This document shows positions 47,091-58,516 of a stretch of DNA of 64,000 bases, in pieces. Location of the stretch: assembly GCF_001112925.1 (NCBI RefSeq), contig NZ_CPYD01000003.1:279800-343799 (forward strand), in the 5' to 3' direction. This DNA comes from Yersinia nurmii (GTDB lineage: Bacteria > Pseudomonadota > Gammaproteobacteria > Enterobacterales > Enterobacteriaceae). The notes beneath the pieces are model-generated. The model was not told the origin of the DNA, did not search any database, and saw nothing but the letters and a program-made list of their open reading frames with translations. Each line of letters begins with the position of its first letter. Position 1 is the first letter of the stretch. A program made the position numbers and the translations under genes.

Positions 47091-49223
47091 ATGCCGATAG
47101 TTTCTGCGATTCTGGAACTTATATACAGCCGACCTGACGCTCAGATGCCCTTTCCTGCGCTAAGGCAAATAAGGAAATTGACAAAGATGGCATCCACCTT
47201 CCGCTCCCTTGCTCCATATATAGAACAGCGTGAACATTTACGCTCATTATTGGCTTCCCATCAATTTGATGCGCTTGATTCTCTGCTGGATGCCGCAGCG
47301 CTACGTTGGTTGGAGAGTTCTTCTCAACCCTTTGATTATGATTGGATCATCAACACTCTTTTCGATCCGGCAGAGGTTGCTACAGACACGCTTTCAAACC
47401 TGAATGCCTGGATTAAACACAAGCCAATGTCTTATCACGGGCGTTTGCTGCATGGTTGTTATTGGGAGGCAGCGGCGGCGCGCATTCGTACCTCGAACGG
47501 TGGAGAATACGTCTCTGACGATCGCTGGGTTGGCGCTCAACTCGCGCGTGATTTGGGGCTGATCTCCTATCTGCGCGCTATTTCGCTGCATGAGCGCCCG
47601 GCTTACGCATTGCGTCGGATGTTACGTTTAACCGCGTATCTGGGCGAGCCGCAGTGGTTGTACGATTTGGCTCATGGGCATGAACCAACAAATTACGTGC
47701 AATTCCAAGCTGAAACCGAGTCGGAAGTGTGGGAAGCGGGTCTACGCCGTCTGTTGGCTGAAGGCGGTGATTTGGCGTCTATTCCACAGGCATTGCCTGA
47801 GAGTCTCCCTGCCCGTCGGTCTGAGAATGTTAAAACCTATTGGCTCAACGCGACTTTGGCTATTCGTCCTCAGGACGTTGGCGTTCGTAATGAATATCTT
47901 TACTTCCTTTATCCGCGTTGGGGCGGTAGCCATGAGCAAATGGCGGAATTTATCGAAGGGCCGGTTTGTGCCGTACTCAGCGAGCAAAACCTCAATCTTC
48001 TATGGATTACAAAGGCTTGGGATTTCCTCGGTTATTCCATCTATTTCCCTGATAAAGAGCAAGCCGACGATATTGCTTACTGCTGTGATGCGTTTGAGCA
48101 ACTGTTAGCGTTGGATCTTGAAGACGATCAGCGTGCGCGCGTGTTGTATCAATACGCTAATTTCCTTGCTCATTATGGTAATCAGGACGGTGTCTGGCAG
48201 CCGGAAAGAATGCAGCCTTGCTACGATCTGTTAGCGCAAGCTTGGCAAGTCAATCCAGCTATAGCCAATCCGCAAATGGGGCTGGATACATTGATGAGTT
48301 GCATTAATTTCGCGCACATCAATGATAGCCATAACTTATTACCGCAATGGTTGGAACGGTTACAACTATGGGGAAACGATAAATACGCGGTAATTCTGGC
48401 GGGAGTCGCCAGTAAATTCGGATTGTACGGCATAAAGAAAGGCCAGTTTAATCATCAGACGTTATTGGCCCGAGCAGCACATCTGGACTCTGAAGATGTG
48501 GATGTCGGGCAAGCCGCTGCGAACCTGTTTGGTTCGGTATCGGAAGAGGCTGGAATATATTTACTACAACAGGCCTGTGAGTGGGGCGACACTTCGGCAA
48601 TGGCGACGTTATCAGACGTCTACGCCGGTGTGTTATCCCGCCAGAATGGGCGCGATATGGAAACCTATAAAAATAACGAATTAAGGACGTACTGGATGGA
48701 ACGAGCCGCAGACGGCGGTGATGCGACCTGTCAGTACAATTTTGCCTATGAAATTATTGAAGATAATGAGCAACTCAGTTCAGAGCAGTATCAGCAGGCC
48801 AGGGTATTACTGCTAAATGCTATGAATACGCCGAATGTACGCCGAGACGTATGGGAACGTTCGACGCGTCGACTAGCGACATTATTGATGTTTAGCGATA
48901 TTCAAGCTGATATGGAACTCTGTCTTGACGTTGTGCTGCCTGCGCTGTGGAGTGATGAGGAAGCGCCAAACCACGTCTTTGCTGCGGGTTATTATGCGCT
49001 GGCATTTCATTTGGGTGCTGGATGTAATCGTAACAGCTATCTGGCTAAAGTCTGGCTGGAACGCGGGTTGGAAATCGATCCCGATGATAGCTATTTAGCT
49101 GACCGCGCGACTGAAATATATCGCTATAAAGAGCTGTTGGGCAGTGTTCGCGCCAAAATGGGGTTCGGCAGAGATAAAAAGCTGATGGATCAACGCGGAT
49201 ATAATCTGACATTTGATGAGTAA
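47091..49223 (+). CDS. Large DUF4034-like protein with Sel1-type repeats
   Basis: A soluble protein of 710 residues from the first ATG, or 678 from the ATG at 47187 (MASTFRSLAPYIEQRE), which has AGGA about ten bases upstream; I cannot decide the start. The central part (about 190-350) resembles DUF4034 proteins (YAHGHE-like LAHGHEPTNYVQF, LNATLAIRP). The second half contains helical repeat pairs of Sel1/TPR type (WGDTSAMATLSDVYAG; WMERAADGGDATCQYNFAYEI; AFHLGAGCNRNSYLAKVWLERGLE). Function is unknown; repeats of this kind usually mediate protein contacts. It is followed by a membrane protein gene and lies in a spot where E. coli has asnA next to ravA-viaA. Confidence 0.8.
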   Translation: MPIVSAILELIYSRPDAQMPFPALRQIRKLTKMASTFRSLAPYIEQREHLRSLLASHQFDALDSLLDAAALRWLESSSQPFDYDWIINTLFDPAEVATDTLSNLNAWIKHKPMSYHGRLLHGCYWEAAAARIRTSNGGEYVSDDRWVGAQLARDLGLISYLRAISLHERPAYALRRMLRLTAYLGEPQWLYDLAHGHEPTNYVQFQAETESEVWEAGLRRLLAEGGDLASIPQALPESLPARRSENVKTYWLNATLAIRPQDVGVRNEYLYFLYPRWGGSHEQMAEFIEGPVCAVLSEQNLNLLWITKAWDFLGYSIYFPDKEQADDIAYCCDAFEQLLALDLEDDQRARVLYQYANFLAHYGNQDGVWQPERMQPCYDLLAQAWQVNPAIANPQMGLDTLMSCINFAHINDSHNLLPQWLERLQLWGNDKYAVILAGVASKFGLYGIKKGQFNHQTLLARAAHLDSEDVDVGQAAANLFGSVSEEAGIYLLQQACEWGDTSAMATLSDVYAGVLSRQNGRDMETYKNNELRTYWMERAADGGDATCQYNFAYEIIEDNEQLSSEQYQQARVLLLNAMNTPNVRRDVWERSTRRLATLLMFSDIQADMELCLDVVLPALWSDEEAPNHVFAAGYYALAFHLGAGCNRNSYLAKVWLERGLEIDPDDSYLADRATEIYRYKELLGSVRAKMGFGRDKKLMDQRGYNLTFDE

Positions 49224-49319
49224 GCCGCAAGTACAGGCTATTGCTGGAAAAAATAGTCTGCTCTGTTTCATCATCATTCCCTCTATATAGAATAGAGAAA
49301 AGCCGTATGTAGAGAAAAC

Positions 49320-49362
49320 CAGCCCGGTTATTACCACCAGCGTAATTTTCGGGCTGTTTGTT
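49320..49362 (+). terminator. Weak terminator after the DUF4034-like gene
   Basis: CAGCCCG / CGGGCTG with a loop of about 23 bases, followed by TTTGTT. The long loop makes it a weak candidate. Confidence 0.55.
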
Positions 49363-49470
49363 ATCTGGTTCTAAGCAGTTGTTCAGTCTGCTTTCTTATT
49401 TATCGCCTATCCTCATCATAGTTAGAGATTTAAAAACCGCACAAACAACATGGAAGGTTAAATACTCGCT

Positions 49471-50142
49471 ATGGCTCTATCACACTCTATTCGCCACTAT
49501 TTACATGCTCGTCCACGTTTTTTGCTTTCCGTCGGTGCTGGCGTCGTCAGCTTTTTATTATTGCCGTCCGATCTGAGCGTTCTGTTTCGGTTGATGGCTA
49601 GCTGGAATCTAGGGGCTTGGATATATTTGATTTGCCTGTGGTTGCTGATGTTACGCACTGAGTCAACCCAGGTCAGGCTGGTTGCCAAAGTTCAGGATCA
49701 AAGCGCTAGCGCCGTGTTGGCTATTGTCTCTATGGCTTGCCTGGTTAGTATTTTGGTGATTCTGTTTGCTCTGAGCAAAGCCAATACGTTATCCGATGGA
49801 ATGAAAGTGCTGAATCTGTTACTAACGGGAACGACGTTATTAGTATCTTGGCTACTGTTGCCCACCGCTTTTACCATGCACTATGCCCACCTTTTTTATC
49901 TGGAAAGGCCCATACCAGAAAAAACGTTGCCGCTGATTTTCCCTGGGGATATCACCAAACCTACTTATTGGGATTTCCTTTATTTCACCTTTACCATCAG
50001 TGTGGCGTCGCAAACTGCCGATGTGTCTATCGGCAACTCAGATGTCCGCCGTATCGTTTTGCTGCAGTCGGTTTTATCTTTTATTTTTAATATGACGATT
50101 CTTGGGCTGTCGATAAACGTCGGTGCCGGATTACTGAATTAA
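49471..50142 (+). CDS. DUF1345-family inner-membrane protein
   Basis: A 223-residue polytopic protein with five to six hydrophobic spans. The DUF1345 core is WDFLYFTFTISVASQTADVSIGNSDVRRIVLLQSVL (here the motif runs near residues 168-205, with key DFLYF, TADV and RR). The family has no established function, although the core resembles small ion-channel segments. It stands alone, convergent with viaA, 14 bases before the viaA stop. Confidence 0.85.
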   Translation: MALSHSIRHYLHARPRFLLSVGAGVVSFLLLPSDLSVLFRLMASWNLGAWIYLICLWLLMLRTESTQVRLVAKVQDQSASAVLAIVSMACLVSILVILFALSKANTLSDGMKVLNLLLTGTTLLVSWLLLPTAFTMHYAHLFYLERPIPEKTLPLIFPGDITKPTYWDFLYFTFTISVASQTADVSIGNSDVRRIVLLQSVLSFIFNMTILGLSINVGAGLLN

Positions 50143-50155
50143 GAATATACGTCGA

Positions 50156-51622
50156 TTAACGCTGCCAACGGCGCATCAGGCGACTTTTCAATCCGGTATC
50201 AAAGCGCCAGATATGGTCGAATATCCGCATGATTCCAGGCTTGCCATAGGCTGACATCGCAACCGCATGGAAACGATGTTGGTGTGCTTGCTGCTGGATT
50301 TTGATGCGTCGGATTAATTCTTCTGGTAATCGCTGCGCCACAAAATCGGAAATAATCACCGCGTCGGCGTCATACCATTCTCTGTCGTCCATTTTGGTCA
50401 GCGTAGCGGATAGGCAGGCTGCCAGATCCGTTCCGCCCCGAAAACGCTGGCTGAGGAAGCGAATCGCCTGTTCGAGTCCGCTGGATGCGGAGAGTTCGTA
50501 GTGAATGATTTCTGTGGCGAATAACATAATGTAGCAACGGCGGTTGTCTTCCAACGCGATACGCAGCAACGCGAGGCAAAAGGCTTTAGCGCACTGTTCA
50601 TTGAATCCCCCCATCGACCCTGAAGTATCTACACAGACAATAAAAGGGCCGCGCGGCTGTTGATCGCTATTTTTTAAACTGACTGGCCGCTGTAACTGCT
50701 GTTCTTGCCAGGCATCACCCTGTAGCCGATAAGTCAGCAACCGGCGTTCCAAGAGGCGACGGTAAAACTCGAATTCCAGCTCGCTCATGCCGAGCATCAC
50801 CAGTTCGGTTGGCAGTAAACGCAGAATGTCATTACTTTGATGAATACCACTGACTTCCTCAGGCACGGCGTCTGGCATTCGCACCATCACCGAGTAAGGT
50901 TCGAAGCGAGCATCTGGCGTCGGTAATGCCTTAGCGGAACGGCTGCGCCCTAGCTGTTCGGCCAGTTTTTGTAATTCCGGCTGCTGTTGCAAAAAATCAC
51001 CGTACTGCAGCAATAACTGATAATCCCCGCGCTGTAATTTCCCCTGACTCATATCCCACAGTCGGCCTGCGGCGGTGTCGTTATCCGCTAGTATGGGCTC
51101 CAAGGCCCCGGTCAGCGCCAGCCGCTGCTGCAATTCGGCCAGTAGCTGCTCGCGTTCCTGTTCTAACAGCTGGTGGTGAAGCGTAACGGTTTGTACCGTC
51201 AAACTGATGCGCCAGCGTTGTAAAAACAGCGTTTGCAGGCTATCGCCGTGGGGGGGATTGTTGGCCAGATCGGCGGCTTCCAACATGGATCGTGCCTGAG
51301 TCGCGAAAGGAGAATGGATCTTCTCCATATTTTCCACCACTTCCCAGACCTGCTGATAAAAGGTCACGCTGTCCTGAAGCTGGCAGCGCTGATAGAGCGT
51401 AAATTCGTTAGCCAGCGCCGGTGGCACCTTTGCTTCGTGAATTCGTTGCTGCAGTTTGAGTTTCCAGCCGGGGATGTCTTTCATCAGAGCACGTTTCATT
51501 CGAGGGAACTTCTCAAAGAAAATAGCCAACTGTGGCGCGGCCAACAGACCGATCACCAGTTCATCTATCAGTTGGTTTTCACTGATGGACAGCAGCATAT
51601 CCAATGTTGCCAAGCTGAGCAC
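50156..51622 (-). CDS. viaA: VWA-domain protein ViaA
   Basis: A 488-residue von Willebrand factor A protein, partner of the RavA ATPase. The MIDAS motif is VDTSGSMGG near residue 332, with [11 protein letters not shown] near 435, and the C-terminus [14 protein letters not shown] is conserved. In E. coli RavA-ViaA acts at the membrane on respiratory complexes such as fumarate reductase and affects aminoglycoside sensitivity. It begins 2 bases after the ravA stop, so they form one operon. Confidence 0.96.
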   Translation of the reverse strand: MLSLATLDMLLSISENQLIDELVIGLLAAPQLAIFFEKFPRMKRALMKDIPGWKLKLQQRIHEAKVPPALANEFTLYQRCQLQDSVTFYQQVWEVVENMEKIHSPFATQARSMLEAADLANNPPHGDSLQTLFLQRWRISLTVQTVTLHHQLLEQEREQLLAELQQRLALTGALEPILADNDTAAGRLWDMSQGKLQRGDYQLLLQYGDFLQQQPELQKLAEQLGRSRSAKALPTPDARFEPYSVMVRMPDAVPEEVSGIHQSNDILRLLPTELVMLGMSELEFEFYRRLLERRLLTYRLQGDAWQEQQLQRPVSLKNSDQQPRGPFIVCVDTSGSMGGFNEQCAKAFCLALLRIALEDNRRCYIMLFATEIIHYELSASSGLEQAIRFLSQRFRGGTDLAACLSATLTKMDDREWYDADAVIISDFVAQRLPEELIRRIKIQQQAHQHRFHAVAMSAYGKPGIMRIFDHIWRFDTGLKSRLMRRWQR

Positions 51623-51624
51623 GG

Positions 51625-53133
51625 CTATTGCCCACGCAATTTTTGGTGCTGCTGTTTCGTCTGCTCAGCAACCTGTAGCAAGCTGGCTTCGATTTTTGCC
51701 AGCCAGCTTGAAGGTGTGAACAGGCAGGGTTGGTGCTGGCTAAACTGTCTGCGTTGTTCAGAGAGACGGATTTCCAAATCACTCATTTGAGTTAACAATG
51801 ATTCTGGCACTGCACCGGCTGATTCACCCGGCAGCGAAACAACCGCGCCCTGACGGCTAACGTCCAAAATAACCAAGTGCTGGCGATCGTCAATTTCGGC
51901 ATCAATGCTCTGTGCGAAACCGACGCCATTCAGTTTGGCACGTAGCACGCCGCCTTTGTTTAGCCATTGCAACAGAGAGTCACGCTCAATTTGCAGATGA
52001 TTGACTTGAATATCGTGCAAATTCAGCGGTTTTTGTAGGAAAAATGTCAAAGTTGCGTCTGTCAGATTTTCTGGCAGAGAATATTGGGGCTTACGGCTGA
52101 ATATGCCGTTCTGCTTTACCAACGTGAGCGCTTGCCGGTCGCTTTGCTGTTGCTGATGGTGCAGCCATTGAGCCTGAATATGTTGGAGCTGAGTGATGAG
52201 TAGCTGTTGCTGATAGCCTTGCTCACATAACAGCTGTTCTAACTGTTGCTGGAGTAGTTTGAGAGAGTTAAGGTCATGCCACAGGCAATCTTTCAGCAAA
52301 ATCATATCGATAGGCGCAATGGCATCGCGACCGCTGAAAAAGGCGCTGGCTTGCAGCAAACGCAGGGCTTTTTTCCAACGTCGATCAGAAACATAAGGCG
52401 CCTGTTCTAAGGCACCTAAGCGTTGACGTAACTGGAAAATAAGTTCGAAACAATGATCGGGTAGCGTAATTTTATCTATCTGTGGTTGCCACTGATGAAA
52501 CTCGTCATCGCTGATACTGAGATTTTCCGCCACCGGATTATGGTTTTCGTTTTGACGCGTTAATAGTAATGAGCGGAAATTTTGTTTTTCCTGCACTCGA
52601 TCTAACCACAGGCGAATTAGCATACGGTCATAAAGAGCCTCCAGGCTGCTATCGGCATCGGGCAGTTCGTTGGATGCCGTAACCAACAGGCGCATTGGAA
52701 TGCTTTCTTCTTTGTCACCGTTGCGAAAACGCCGTTCGTTAATCGCTGTCAGCAAAGTATTCAGAATCGCCGGGCCCGCTTTCCAGATTTCATCCAGAAA
52801 AACGATTTCCGCCTCCGGCAGATAACCGTTGGTCATTCGTTGGTAACGCCCTTCTTCTTTCAGCGCCTGAATGGATAGCGGGCCAAAGACTTCTTCCGGC
52901 GTTGAAAAACGCGTCATCAGGTATTCAAAAGCCCTAGCATTGCGGAAGGCAAACTTTAGGCGGCGGGCAATCAAACTTTTAGCAATCCCCGGTGGACCAA
53001 GTAAAAACACGCTTTCTCCGCTCAAAGCGGCGAGCAGACATAAGCGTATCGCTTCCTGCCTTTCATACAGTCCGGTTTCCAGCGCGTTACTTAAACGGGA
53101 TATTCTGTCTGCTAACTGCGTTGATTGCGCCAT
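51625..53133 (-). CDS. ravA: MoxR-type AAA+ ATPase RavA
   Basis: A hexameric MoxR AAA+ ATPase. From the ATG at 53133 ([19 protein letters not shown]) it is 502 residues, close to E. coli RavA (498); 42 more open bases upstream are less conserved. Walker A is [14 protein letters not shown] near 43, Walker B is [13 protein letters not shown] near 110, sensor 1 is [13 protein letters not shown] near 155. The C-terminal LARA region, which in E. coli binds the lysine decarboxylase CadA, follows near 330-420. It precedes viaA. Confidence 0.97.
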   Translation of the reverse strand: MAQSTQLADRISRLSNALETGLYERQEAIRLCLLAALSGESVFLLGPPGIAKSLIARRLKFAFRNARAFEYLMTRFSTPEEVFGPLSIQALKEEGRYQRMTNGYLPEAEIVFLDEIWKAGPAILNTLLTAINERRFRNGDKEESIPMRLLVTASNELPDADSSLEALYDRMLIRLWLDRVQEKQNFRSLLLTRQNENHNPVAENLSISDDEFHQWQPQIDKITLPDHCFELIFQLRQRLGALEQAPYVSDRRWKKALRLLQASAFFSGRDAIAPIDMILLKDCLWHDLNSLKLLQQQLEQLLCEQGYQQQLLITQLQHIQAQWLHHQQQQSDRQALTLVKQNGIFSRKPQYSLPENLTDATLTFFLQKPLNLHDIQVNHLQIERDSLLQWLNKGGVLRAKLNGVGFAQSIDAEIDDRQHLVILDVSRQGAVVSLPGESAGAVPESLLTQMSDLEIRLSEQRRQFSQHQPCLFTPSSWLAKIEASLLQVAEQTKQQHQKLRGQ

Positions 53134-53420
53134 AATTATCCTAAATGGTCGATGCGTGAACTGATTTTTACCCAAGAGGTAGAGATTAAACCATCTTTTT
53201 TTTAATGTTATAGCTTCTTGATTAGTAAAATCTTTATGTTATTGATGATGCTTACCTCATCATTTATTGCCTTCTTTATCTCTCGATTTAAGGGTAGGCA
53301 ATTAGTGTAAATCGTGCATACTGTGCGCCTTTTGGTGAGCGTCAAGGGACAGGGAACCGTCGGTTGGGTTCTTAAACGCACGCATCAGCTTATGGATGTT
53401 CTAGCAAAAAGAAACAAATT

Positions 53421-55289
53421 ATGAGCACAGAACATAAACGATCTTTATCGGCAGTAACCCTTGCAGCAATAGGGGTAGTGTACGGTGATATTGGTACCAG
53501 TCCTCTTTATACCTTAAGAGAATGTTTTTCTGGTCATTATGGTTTTGACGTGCGTCCTGACGTCGTATTTGGTTTTCTCTCTCTGATATTCTGGATGTTA
53601 ATCCTGATTGTCTCGCTAAAATATCTCACCTATGTGATGCGAGCCGATAACGCCGGTGAAGGCGGGATTTTAACCCTGATGTCTCTGGCGGGCAGGAACA
53701 CGTCCTCCCGTGCAACGTCGATATTGGTCATACTTGGCCTGATAGGCGGCAGTTTTTTCTATGGCGAGGTCGTGATCACTCCTGCGATCTCGGTGATGTC
53801 GGCGATAGAAGGTTTGGAAATAGCGGCCCCCGCCCTCGATCCTTATATCGTTCCCTGTTCGATTGCCGTTCTGACTTTACTGTTTGCCATTCAAAAACAC
53901 GGCACCGGTAGCGTGGGCAAACTCTTTGCACCGGTCATGTTAGTTTGGTTCCTGACATTAGCGGTGCTGGGTATTCGGGGCATTATGGATAACCCGGAAG
54001 TGCTCAATGCAATGAATCCAAAGTGGGCGCTGGCCTTCTTTGCAGAATACAAAACGGTTTCTTTCTTTGCCTTAGGTGCGGTAGTGCTGGCAATTACCGG
54101 CGTAGAGGCACTGTATGCAGATATGGGGCATTTCGGTAAGTTCCCTATTCGTCTAGCCTGGTTCACCGTGGTGCTGCCTTCGTTAGTGCTGAACTACTTT
54201 GGTCAGGGCGCACTGTTGCTGAAAAATCCAGAAGCGATAAAAAACCCCTTCTTCCTGTTGGCTCCCGATTGGGCGCTGATTCCATTGTTGGTGCTAGCAA
54301 CGTTAGCGACGGTTATTGCCTCGCAGGCCGTGATTTCTGGCGTATTCTCCCTGACCCGTCAGGCGGTGCGTTTAGGCTATTTACCGCCAATGCGCATTAT
54401 CCATACTTCAGAAATGGAGTCTGGCCAGATCTATATTCCCGTAATTAACTGGACGCTATATATCGCCGTAGTATTAGTGATCATCGGCTTTGAACGTTCC
54501 AGTAACCTAGCTGCGGCCTACGGTATTGCCGTTACTGGCACCATGGTATTGACCAGTATTCTGTTCTGCACCGTGGCTCTGAAAAACTGGCACTGGAATC
54601 GGGTATTCGTAGCCTGCTTATTGATGATATTACTGATCATCGATATCCCTATGTTTTCCGCTAACGCCTTGAAGCTGTTCTCAGGCGGTTGGCTGCCTCT
54701 GACAATGGGCCTGGTGATGTTCATCATCATGACCACTTGGAAAAGCGAGCGTTTCCGTTTACTGCGCCGGATGCATGAACACGGTAATTCTCTGGAAGCG
54801 ATGATCGCCTCACTTGAGAAGTCGCCACCGGTGCGGGTTTCAGGTACGGCGGTATATATGTCGCGTGCCATGAATGTGATTCCTTTCGCGCTATTGCATA
54901 ACCTCAAACACAATAAAGTGCTGCATGAGCGCGTCGTATTGCTGACGCTGCGGACTGAGGATGCGCCTTATGTACACAACGTTCGCCGTGTGACTATTGA
55001 GCAGCTTTCACCGACCTTCTGGCGTGTGGTGGCGAGCTACGGCTGGCGAGAAACGCCGAACGTGGAGGAAATCTTCCACCGCTGTGGTCTGGAAGGGCTA
55101 CCTTGCCAGATGATGGAAACCTCCTTCTTTATGTCCCACGAGTCGTTAATATTGTCGAAACGGCCTTGGTATTTGTTCCTGCGCGGTAAACTGTTTATGG
55201 CTCTGAGCCGCAATGCGCTGCGCGCGCCGGATCAGTTCGAAATTCCGCCTAATCGAGTGATTGAACTAGGAACTCAGGTAGAAATTTAG
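53421..55289 (+). CDS. kup: Low-affinity potassium transporter Kup
   Basis: A 622-residue KUP/HAK/KT inner-membrane K+/H+ symporter with about 12 membrane spans in the first 430 residues. The signature [19 protein letters not shown] lies at 19-37, followed by [14 protein letters not shown] and [20 protein letters not shown]. The cytoplasmic C-terminal domain follows. Length equals E. coli Kup (622). A terminator lies just after the stop. Confidence 0.98.
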   Translation: MSTEHKRSLSAVTLAAIGVVYGDIGTSPLYTLRECFSGHYGFDVRPDVVFGFLSLIFWMLILIVSLKYLTYVMRADNAGEGGILTLMSLAGRNTSSRATSILVILGLIGGSFFYGEVVITPAISVMSAIEGLEIAAPALDPYIVPCSIAVLTLLFAIQKHGTGSVGKLFAPVMLVWFLTLAVLGIRGIMDNPEVLNAMNPKWALAFFAEYKTVSFFALGAVVLAITGVEALYADMGHFGKFPIRLAWFTVVLPSLVLNYFGQGALLLKNPEAIKNPFFLLAPDWALIPLLVLATLATVIASQAVISGVFSLTRQAVRLGYLPPMRIIHTSEMESGQIYIPVINWTLYIAVVLVIIGFERSSNLAAAYGIAVTGTMVLTSILFCTVALKNWHWNRVFVACLLMILLIIDIPMFSANALKLFSGGWLPLTMGLVMFIIMTTWKSERFRLLRRMHEHGNSLEAMIASLEKSPPVRVSGTAVYMSRAMNVIPFALLHNLKHNKVLHERVVLLTLRTEDAPYVHNVRRVTIEQLSPTFWRVVASYGWRETPNVEEIFHRCGLEGLPCQMMETSFFMSHESLILSKRPWYLFLRGKLFMALSRNALRAPDQFEIPPNRVIELGTQVEI

Positions 55290-55295
55290 TTATCT

Positions 55296-55321
55296 AAGGC
55301 CGTCGTAATGACGGCCTTTTT
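55296..55321 (+). terminator. kup terminator
   Basis: AAGGCCGTC / GACGGCCTT with a 5-base loop, followed by TTT, 7 bases after the kup stop. Confidence 0.9.
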
Positions 55322-55422
55322 GCTTTGTGTACTGATACGCATTGACTTTTTATCCGCAGAGTTTCCCCACAACTTAATTTTCCGAAGTATTCAGCCAGTT
55401 AATTCATTCTTGTTTAATCGTA

Positions 55423-55440
55423 CAGCGAAACGTTTCGATG
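55423..55440 (+). promoter_or_regulatory. Upstream RbsR operator
   Basis: CAGCGAAACGTTTCGATG: a LacI-family palindrome centred on ACGT, matching the E. coli RbsR operator core (GCGAAACGTTTCG). It lies 92-109 bases before rbsD. Confidence 0.85.
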
Positions 55441-55501
55441 GCGATCACAAATTCGCCAAATTAGGTTTGCCTTCTGCTGTCTTTTTTTTAAACTTATCCA
55501 C

Positions 55502-55519
55502 CAGCGAAACGTTTCGCTG
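55502..55519 (+). promoter_or_regulatory. Downstream RbsR operator at the rbsD ribosome-binding site
   Basis: CAGCGAAACGTTTCGCTG is a perfect 18-base palindrome 79 bases after the first operator. It ends just before the GGAG of rbsD, so a bound repressor would block transcription near the mRNA 5' end. Confidence 0.88.
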
Positions 55520-55531
55520 TCGGAGCAAAAA

Positions 55532-55951
55532 ATGAAAAAAGGCGTATTACTGAATTCTGATATTTCCGCGGTTATCTCCCGATTAGGTCATACGGATCAA
55601 ATCGTCATAGCGGATGCTGGGCTGCCGATTCCGGCCAGTACCACCCGCATCGATTTGGCGCTAACACAGGGTGTACCTGGCTTCCTCCAGGTGCTGTCGG
55701 TGGTAACGCAGGAAATGCAGGTAGAAAGCGCTATTTTGGCGGAAGAGATCGCGAAGAATAATCCGCAGCTCCATGAAGCTTTGCTGACACAACTGAAACA
55801 ACTTGAGCAACACCAGGGAAACTCCATTGCTTTGCACTATGTCAGCCACGAGGCTTTCAAAGAGCAAACAAAACATAGCCATGCGGTCATCCGTAGCGGG
55901 GAATGTTCACCTTTTGCGAACGTGATTCTCTGCGCTGGCGTAACTTTCTGA
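55532..55951 (+). CDS. rbsD: D-ribose pyranase RbsD
   Basis: A 139-residue cytoplasmic enzyme that interconverts ribose pyranose and furanose forms so RbsK can act. The catalytic histidine lies in [17 protein letters not shown] near residue 20, and the C-terminus [16 protein letters not shown] is conserved. GGAG precedes the ATG. First gene of rbsDACBK. Confidence 0.98.
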   Translation: MKKGVLLNSDISAVISRLGHTDQIVIADAGLPIPASTTRIDLALTQGVPGFLQVLSVVTQEMQVESAILAEEIAKNNPQLHEALLTQLKQLEQHQGNSIALHYVSHEAFKEQTKHSHAVIRSGECSPFANVILCAGVTF

Positions 55952-55958
55952 GGCGTTT

Positions 55959-57491
55959 ATGCAACCTTTGCTGCAATTGAAAGGGATTGATAAAGCCTTT
56001 CCCGGCGTTAAAGCGCTTTCTGGCGCTGCACTCAGTGTTTACCCCGGACGGGTTATGGCGCTGGTGGGTGAAAACGGCGCAGGGAAATCGACGATGATGA
56101 AAGTGCTGACGGGCATTTATACCAAAGATGCCGGTAGTCAGCATTTTCTCGGTCAGGAAGTGGTATTTAATGGTCCCAAGGCCTCGCAGGAAGCGGGAAT
56201 TGGGATTATTCATCAGGAACTTAACCTGATTCCACAGCTGACCATTGCCGAGAATATCTTTCTTGGTCGTGAATTCGTTAACCGCTTTGGTGGCATCGAT
56301 TGGAAAAAGATGTACGCCGAAGCGGATCGCCTGTTATCTCGCCTGAACATTCGTTATAGCAGCCATCGTTTGGTCGGTGAGCTTTCCATCGGCGATCAGC
56401 AAATGGTCGAAATTGCTAAGGTGCTGAGTTTCGAATCCCAAGTCATCATTATGGATGAGCCAACGGATGCGCTGACAGACACGGAAACTGCCTCGCTATT
56501 CAACGTAATCAAAGAGTTAAAAGCTGAAGGGCGCGGCATTGTCTATATTTCTCACCGTCTGAAAGAGATCTTCGAGATCTGCGACGATGTGACGGTTTTC
56601 CGCGACGGCCAGTTTATCGGTGAAAAACCGGTAAGCGAGCTGGAAGAAGATACATTGATTGAAATGATGGTTGGCCGGAAGCTGGAAGAACAATATCCAC
56701 GCCTGAATTTGCCTTTGGGCGATGTGCGCTTGCAAGTGAAAGAACTTTGCGGTCCAGGAGTGAACGACGTCAGTTTTACGCTGCACGCCGGTGAAATCCT
56801 CGGCGTGGCTGGGTTAATGGGTGCAGGGCGTACTGAACTGATGAAAATCATTTACGGTGCGCTGCCGCGTAAATCTGGTTATGTGATGTTGGATGGTCGT
56901 GAAGTGGTGGCCCATACGCCGCAGGACGGTTTGGCTAACGGCATCGTTTATATTTCCGAAGATCGTAAGCGTGATGGTTTGGTGTTGGGCATGTCGGTCA
57001 AAGAAAATATGTCTCTGACGGCATTACGTTATTTCAGCCGCAGCGGCGGATCGCTGAAACACGGTGAGGAACAGCAGGCCGTGGCTGACTTTATTCGTTT
57101 ATTCAATATTAAAACGCCATCAATGGAACAACCTATAGGTTTGTTGTCCGGCGGGAATCAACAGAAAGTGGCGATAGCCCGAGGATTAATGACTCGACCT
57201 AAAGTCCTGATTCTGGATGAACCTACCCGCGGTGTAGACGTAGGGGCGAAAAAAGAGATCTATCAGTTAATCAACCAGTTTAAGCAAGAAGGGCTCAGCA
57301 TCATTCTGGTTTCTTCGGAAATGCCAGAGGTCATGGGGATGAGCGACAGAATTCTGGTGATGCATGAAGGTCATTTAAGCGGTGAGTTCTCCATTGAACA
57401 GGCCACTCAAGAAGTGTTGATGGCTGCCGCCGTCGGCAAGCGTGATTTATTTATGAGTAGTAGCGCGCAAAGCAGGAGTAATCAGATATGA
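55959..57491 (+). CDS. rbsA: Ribose import ATPase RbsA
   Basis: A 510-residue protein with two fused ABC domains. Domain 1: Walker [10 protein letters not shown] near 37, signature-like LSIGDQQM near 140, Walker [13 protein letters not shown] near 160. Domain 2: degenerate Walker A region, signature [14 protein letters not shown] near 396, Walker [15 protein letters not shown] near 415. A few residues longer than E. coli RbsA (501) at the C-terminus. The stop overlaps the rbsC start. Confidence 0.98.
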   Translation: MQPLLQLKGIDKAFPGVKALSGAALSVYPGRVMALVGENGAGKSTMMKVLTGIYTKDAGSQHFLGQEVVFNGPKASQEAGIGIIHQELNLIPQLTIAENIFLGREFVNRFGGIDWKKMYAEADRLLSRLNIRYSSHRLVGELSIGDQQMVEIAKVLSFESQVIIMDEPTDALTDTETASLFNVIKELKAEGRGIVYISHRLKEIFEICDDVTVFRDGQFIGEKPVSELEEDTLIEMMVGRKLEEQYPRLNLPLGDVRLQVKELCGPGVNDVSFTLHAGEILGVAGLMGAGRTELMKIIYGALPRKSGYVMLDGREVVAHTPQDGLANGIVYISEDRKRDGLVLGMSVKENMSLTALRYFSRSGGSLKHGEEQQAVADFIRLFNIKTPSMEQPIGLLSGGNQQKVAIARGLMTRPKVLILDEPTRGVDVGAKKEIYQLINQFKQEGLSIILVSSEMPEVMGMSDRILVMHEGHLSGEFSIEQATQEVLMAAAVGKRDLFMSSSAQSRSNQI

Positions 57492-58453
57492 GTTCCCAGA
57501 CTATCCAGACCAAACGCTGGTTCAGCAAAGAGTGGCTACTAGAACAAAAATCGCTGATTGCGCTGCTGGTGCTGATTGCCGTGGTGTCGTCCCTCAGCCC
57601 GAATTTTTTCACGCTAAATAACCTATTTAATATTCTGCAACAGACCTCGGTGAACGCCATCATGGCGGTAGGGATGACGTTGGTTATCCTGACGTCAGGC
57701 ATCGATCTTTCCGTGGGTTCCTTACTGGCGCTGACCGGCGCAGTCGCGGCATCAATTGTTGGATTAGAAATGAACGCGCTGGTAGCCGTGGGTGCCGCGT
57801 TAGCGGTAGGAGCCTTTGTTGGAGCCTGCACGGGCGTCATCGTGGCAAAAGGCAAGGTGCAGGCCTTTATCGCCACTTTAGTGATGATGCTGCTATTGCG
57901 CGGTGTGACCATGGTTTATACCAACGGTAGCCCTGTGAATACCGGATTTACCGATGCTGCTGACGCCTTTGGCTGGTTCGGTATTGGCCGTCCGTTAGGG
58001 ATACCAACGCCTATTTGGTTGATGGTTATCGTTTTTGTCGGTGCCTGGTACATGCTGCACCATACCCGTTTAGGCCGTTATATTTATGCGCTGGGCGGCA
58101 ACGAGTCTGCCACTCGCTTGTCCGGTATCAGCGTTGATAAAGTTAAGATTATTGTTTACTCCCTGTGTGGTTTATTAGCTGCACTGGCTGGCATTATCGA
58201 AGTTGCGCGTCTATCTTCAGCCCAGCCAACTGCCGGTACCGGCTATGAACTGGATGCAATTGCTGCTGTGGTATTGGGCGGTACAAGTCTGGCGGGAGGC
58301 AAAGGACGCATTGTTGGGACGCTGATCGGTGCCTTGATTCTCGGCTTCTTGAATAATGGTTTGAATTTATTGGGTGTCTCCTCCTATTACCAAATGATCG
58401 TTAAAGCAGTAGTCATCCTGCTAGCGGTATTGGTAGATAACAAAAAGCAGTAG
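57488..58453 (+). CDS. rbsC: Ribose ABC transporter permease RbsC
   Basis: A 321-residue inner-membrane permease of the branched sugar type with 8-10 hydrophobic spans. Motifs: [20 protein letters not shown] near 55 and [14 protein letters not shown] near 210 (contact with RbsA). The ATG overlaps the rbsA stop (ATGA), so translation is coupled. Confidence 0.98.
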   Translation: MSSQTIQTKRWFSKEWLLEQKSLIALLVLIAVVSSLSPNFFTLNNLFNILQQTSVNAIMAVGMTLVILTSGIDLSVGSLLALTGAVAASIVGLEMNALVAVGAALAVGAFVGACTGVIVAKGKVQAFIATLVMMLLLRGVTMVYTNGSPVNTGFTDAADAFGWFGIGRPLGIPTPIWLMVIVFVGAWYMLHHTRLGRYIYALGGNESATRLSGISVDKVKIIVYSLCGLLAALAGIIEVARLSSAQPTAGTGYELDAIAAVVLGGTSLAGGKGRIVGTLIGALILGFLNNGLNLLGVSSYYQMIVKAVVILLAVLVDNKKQ

Positions 58454-58516
58454 GCGACGTTGCAACAATAGCGCCTGCAAAATTAACGATGCTCTCTCCC
58501 TACAGGAACTGCGACC

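Noticed and set aside
51233..51790. 185-codon plus-strand open frame across ravA and viaA
   Set aside because: Antisense to two conserved genes, with no recognisable domain.
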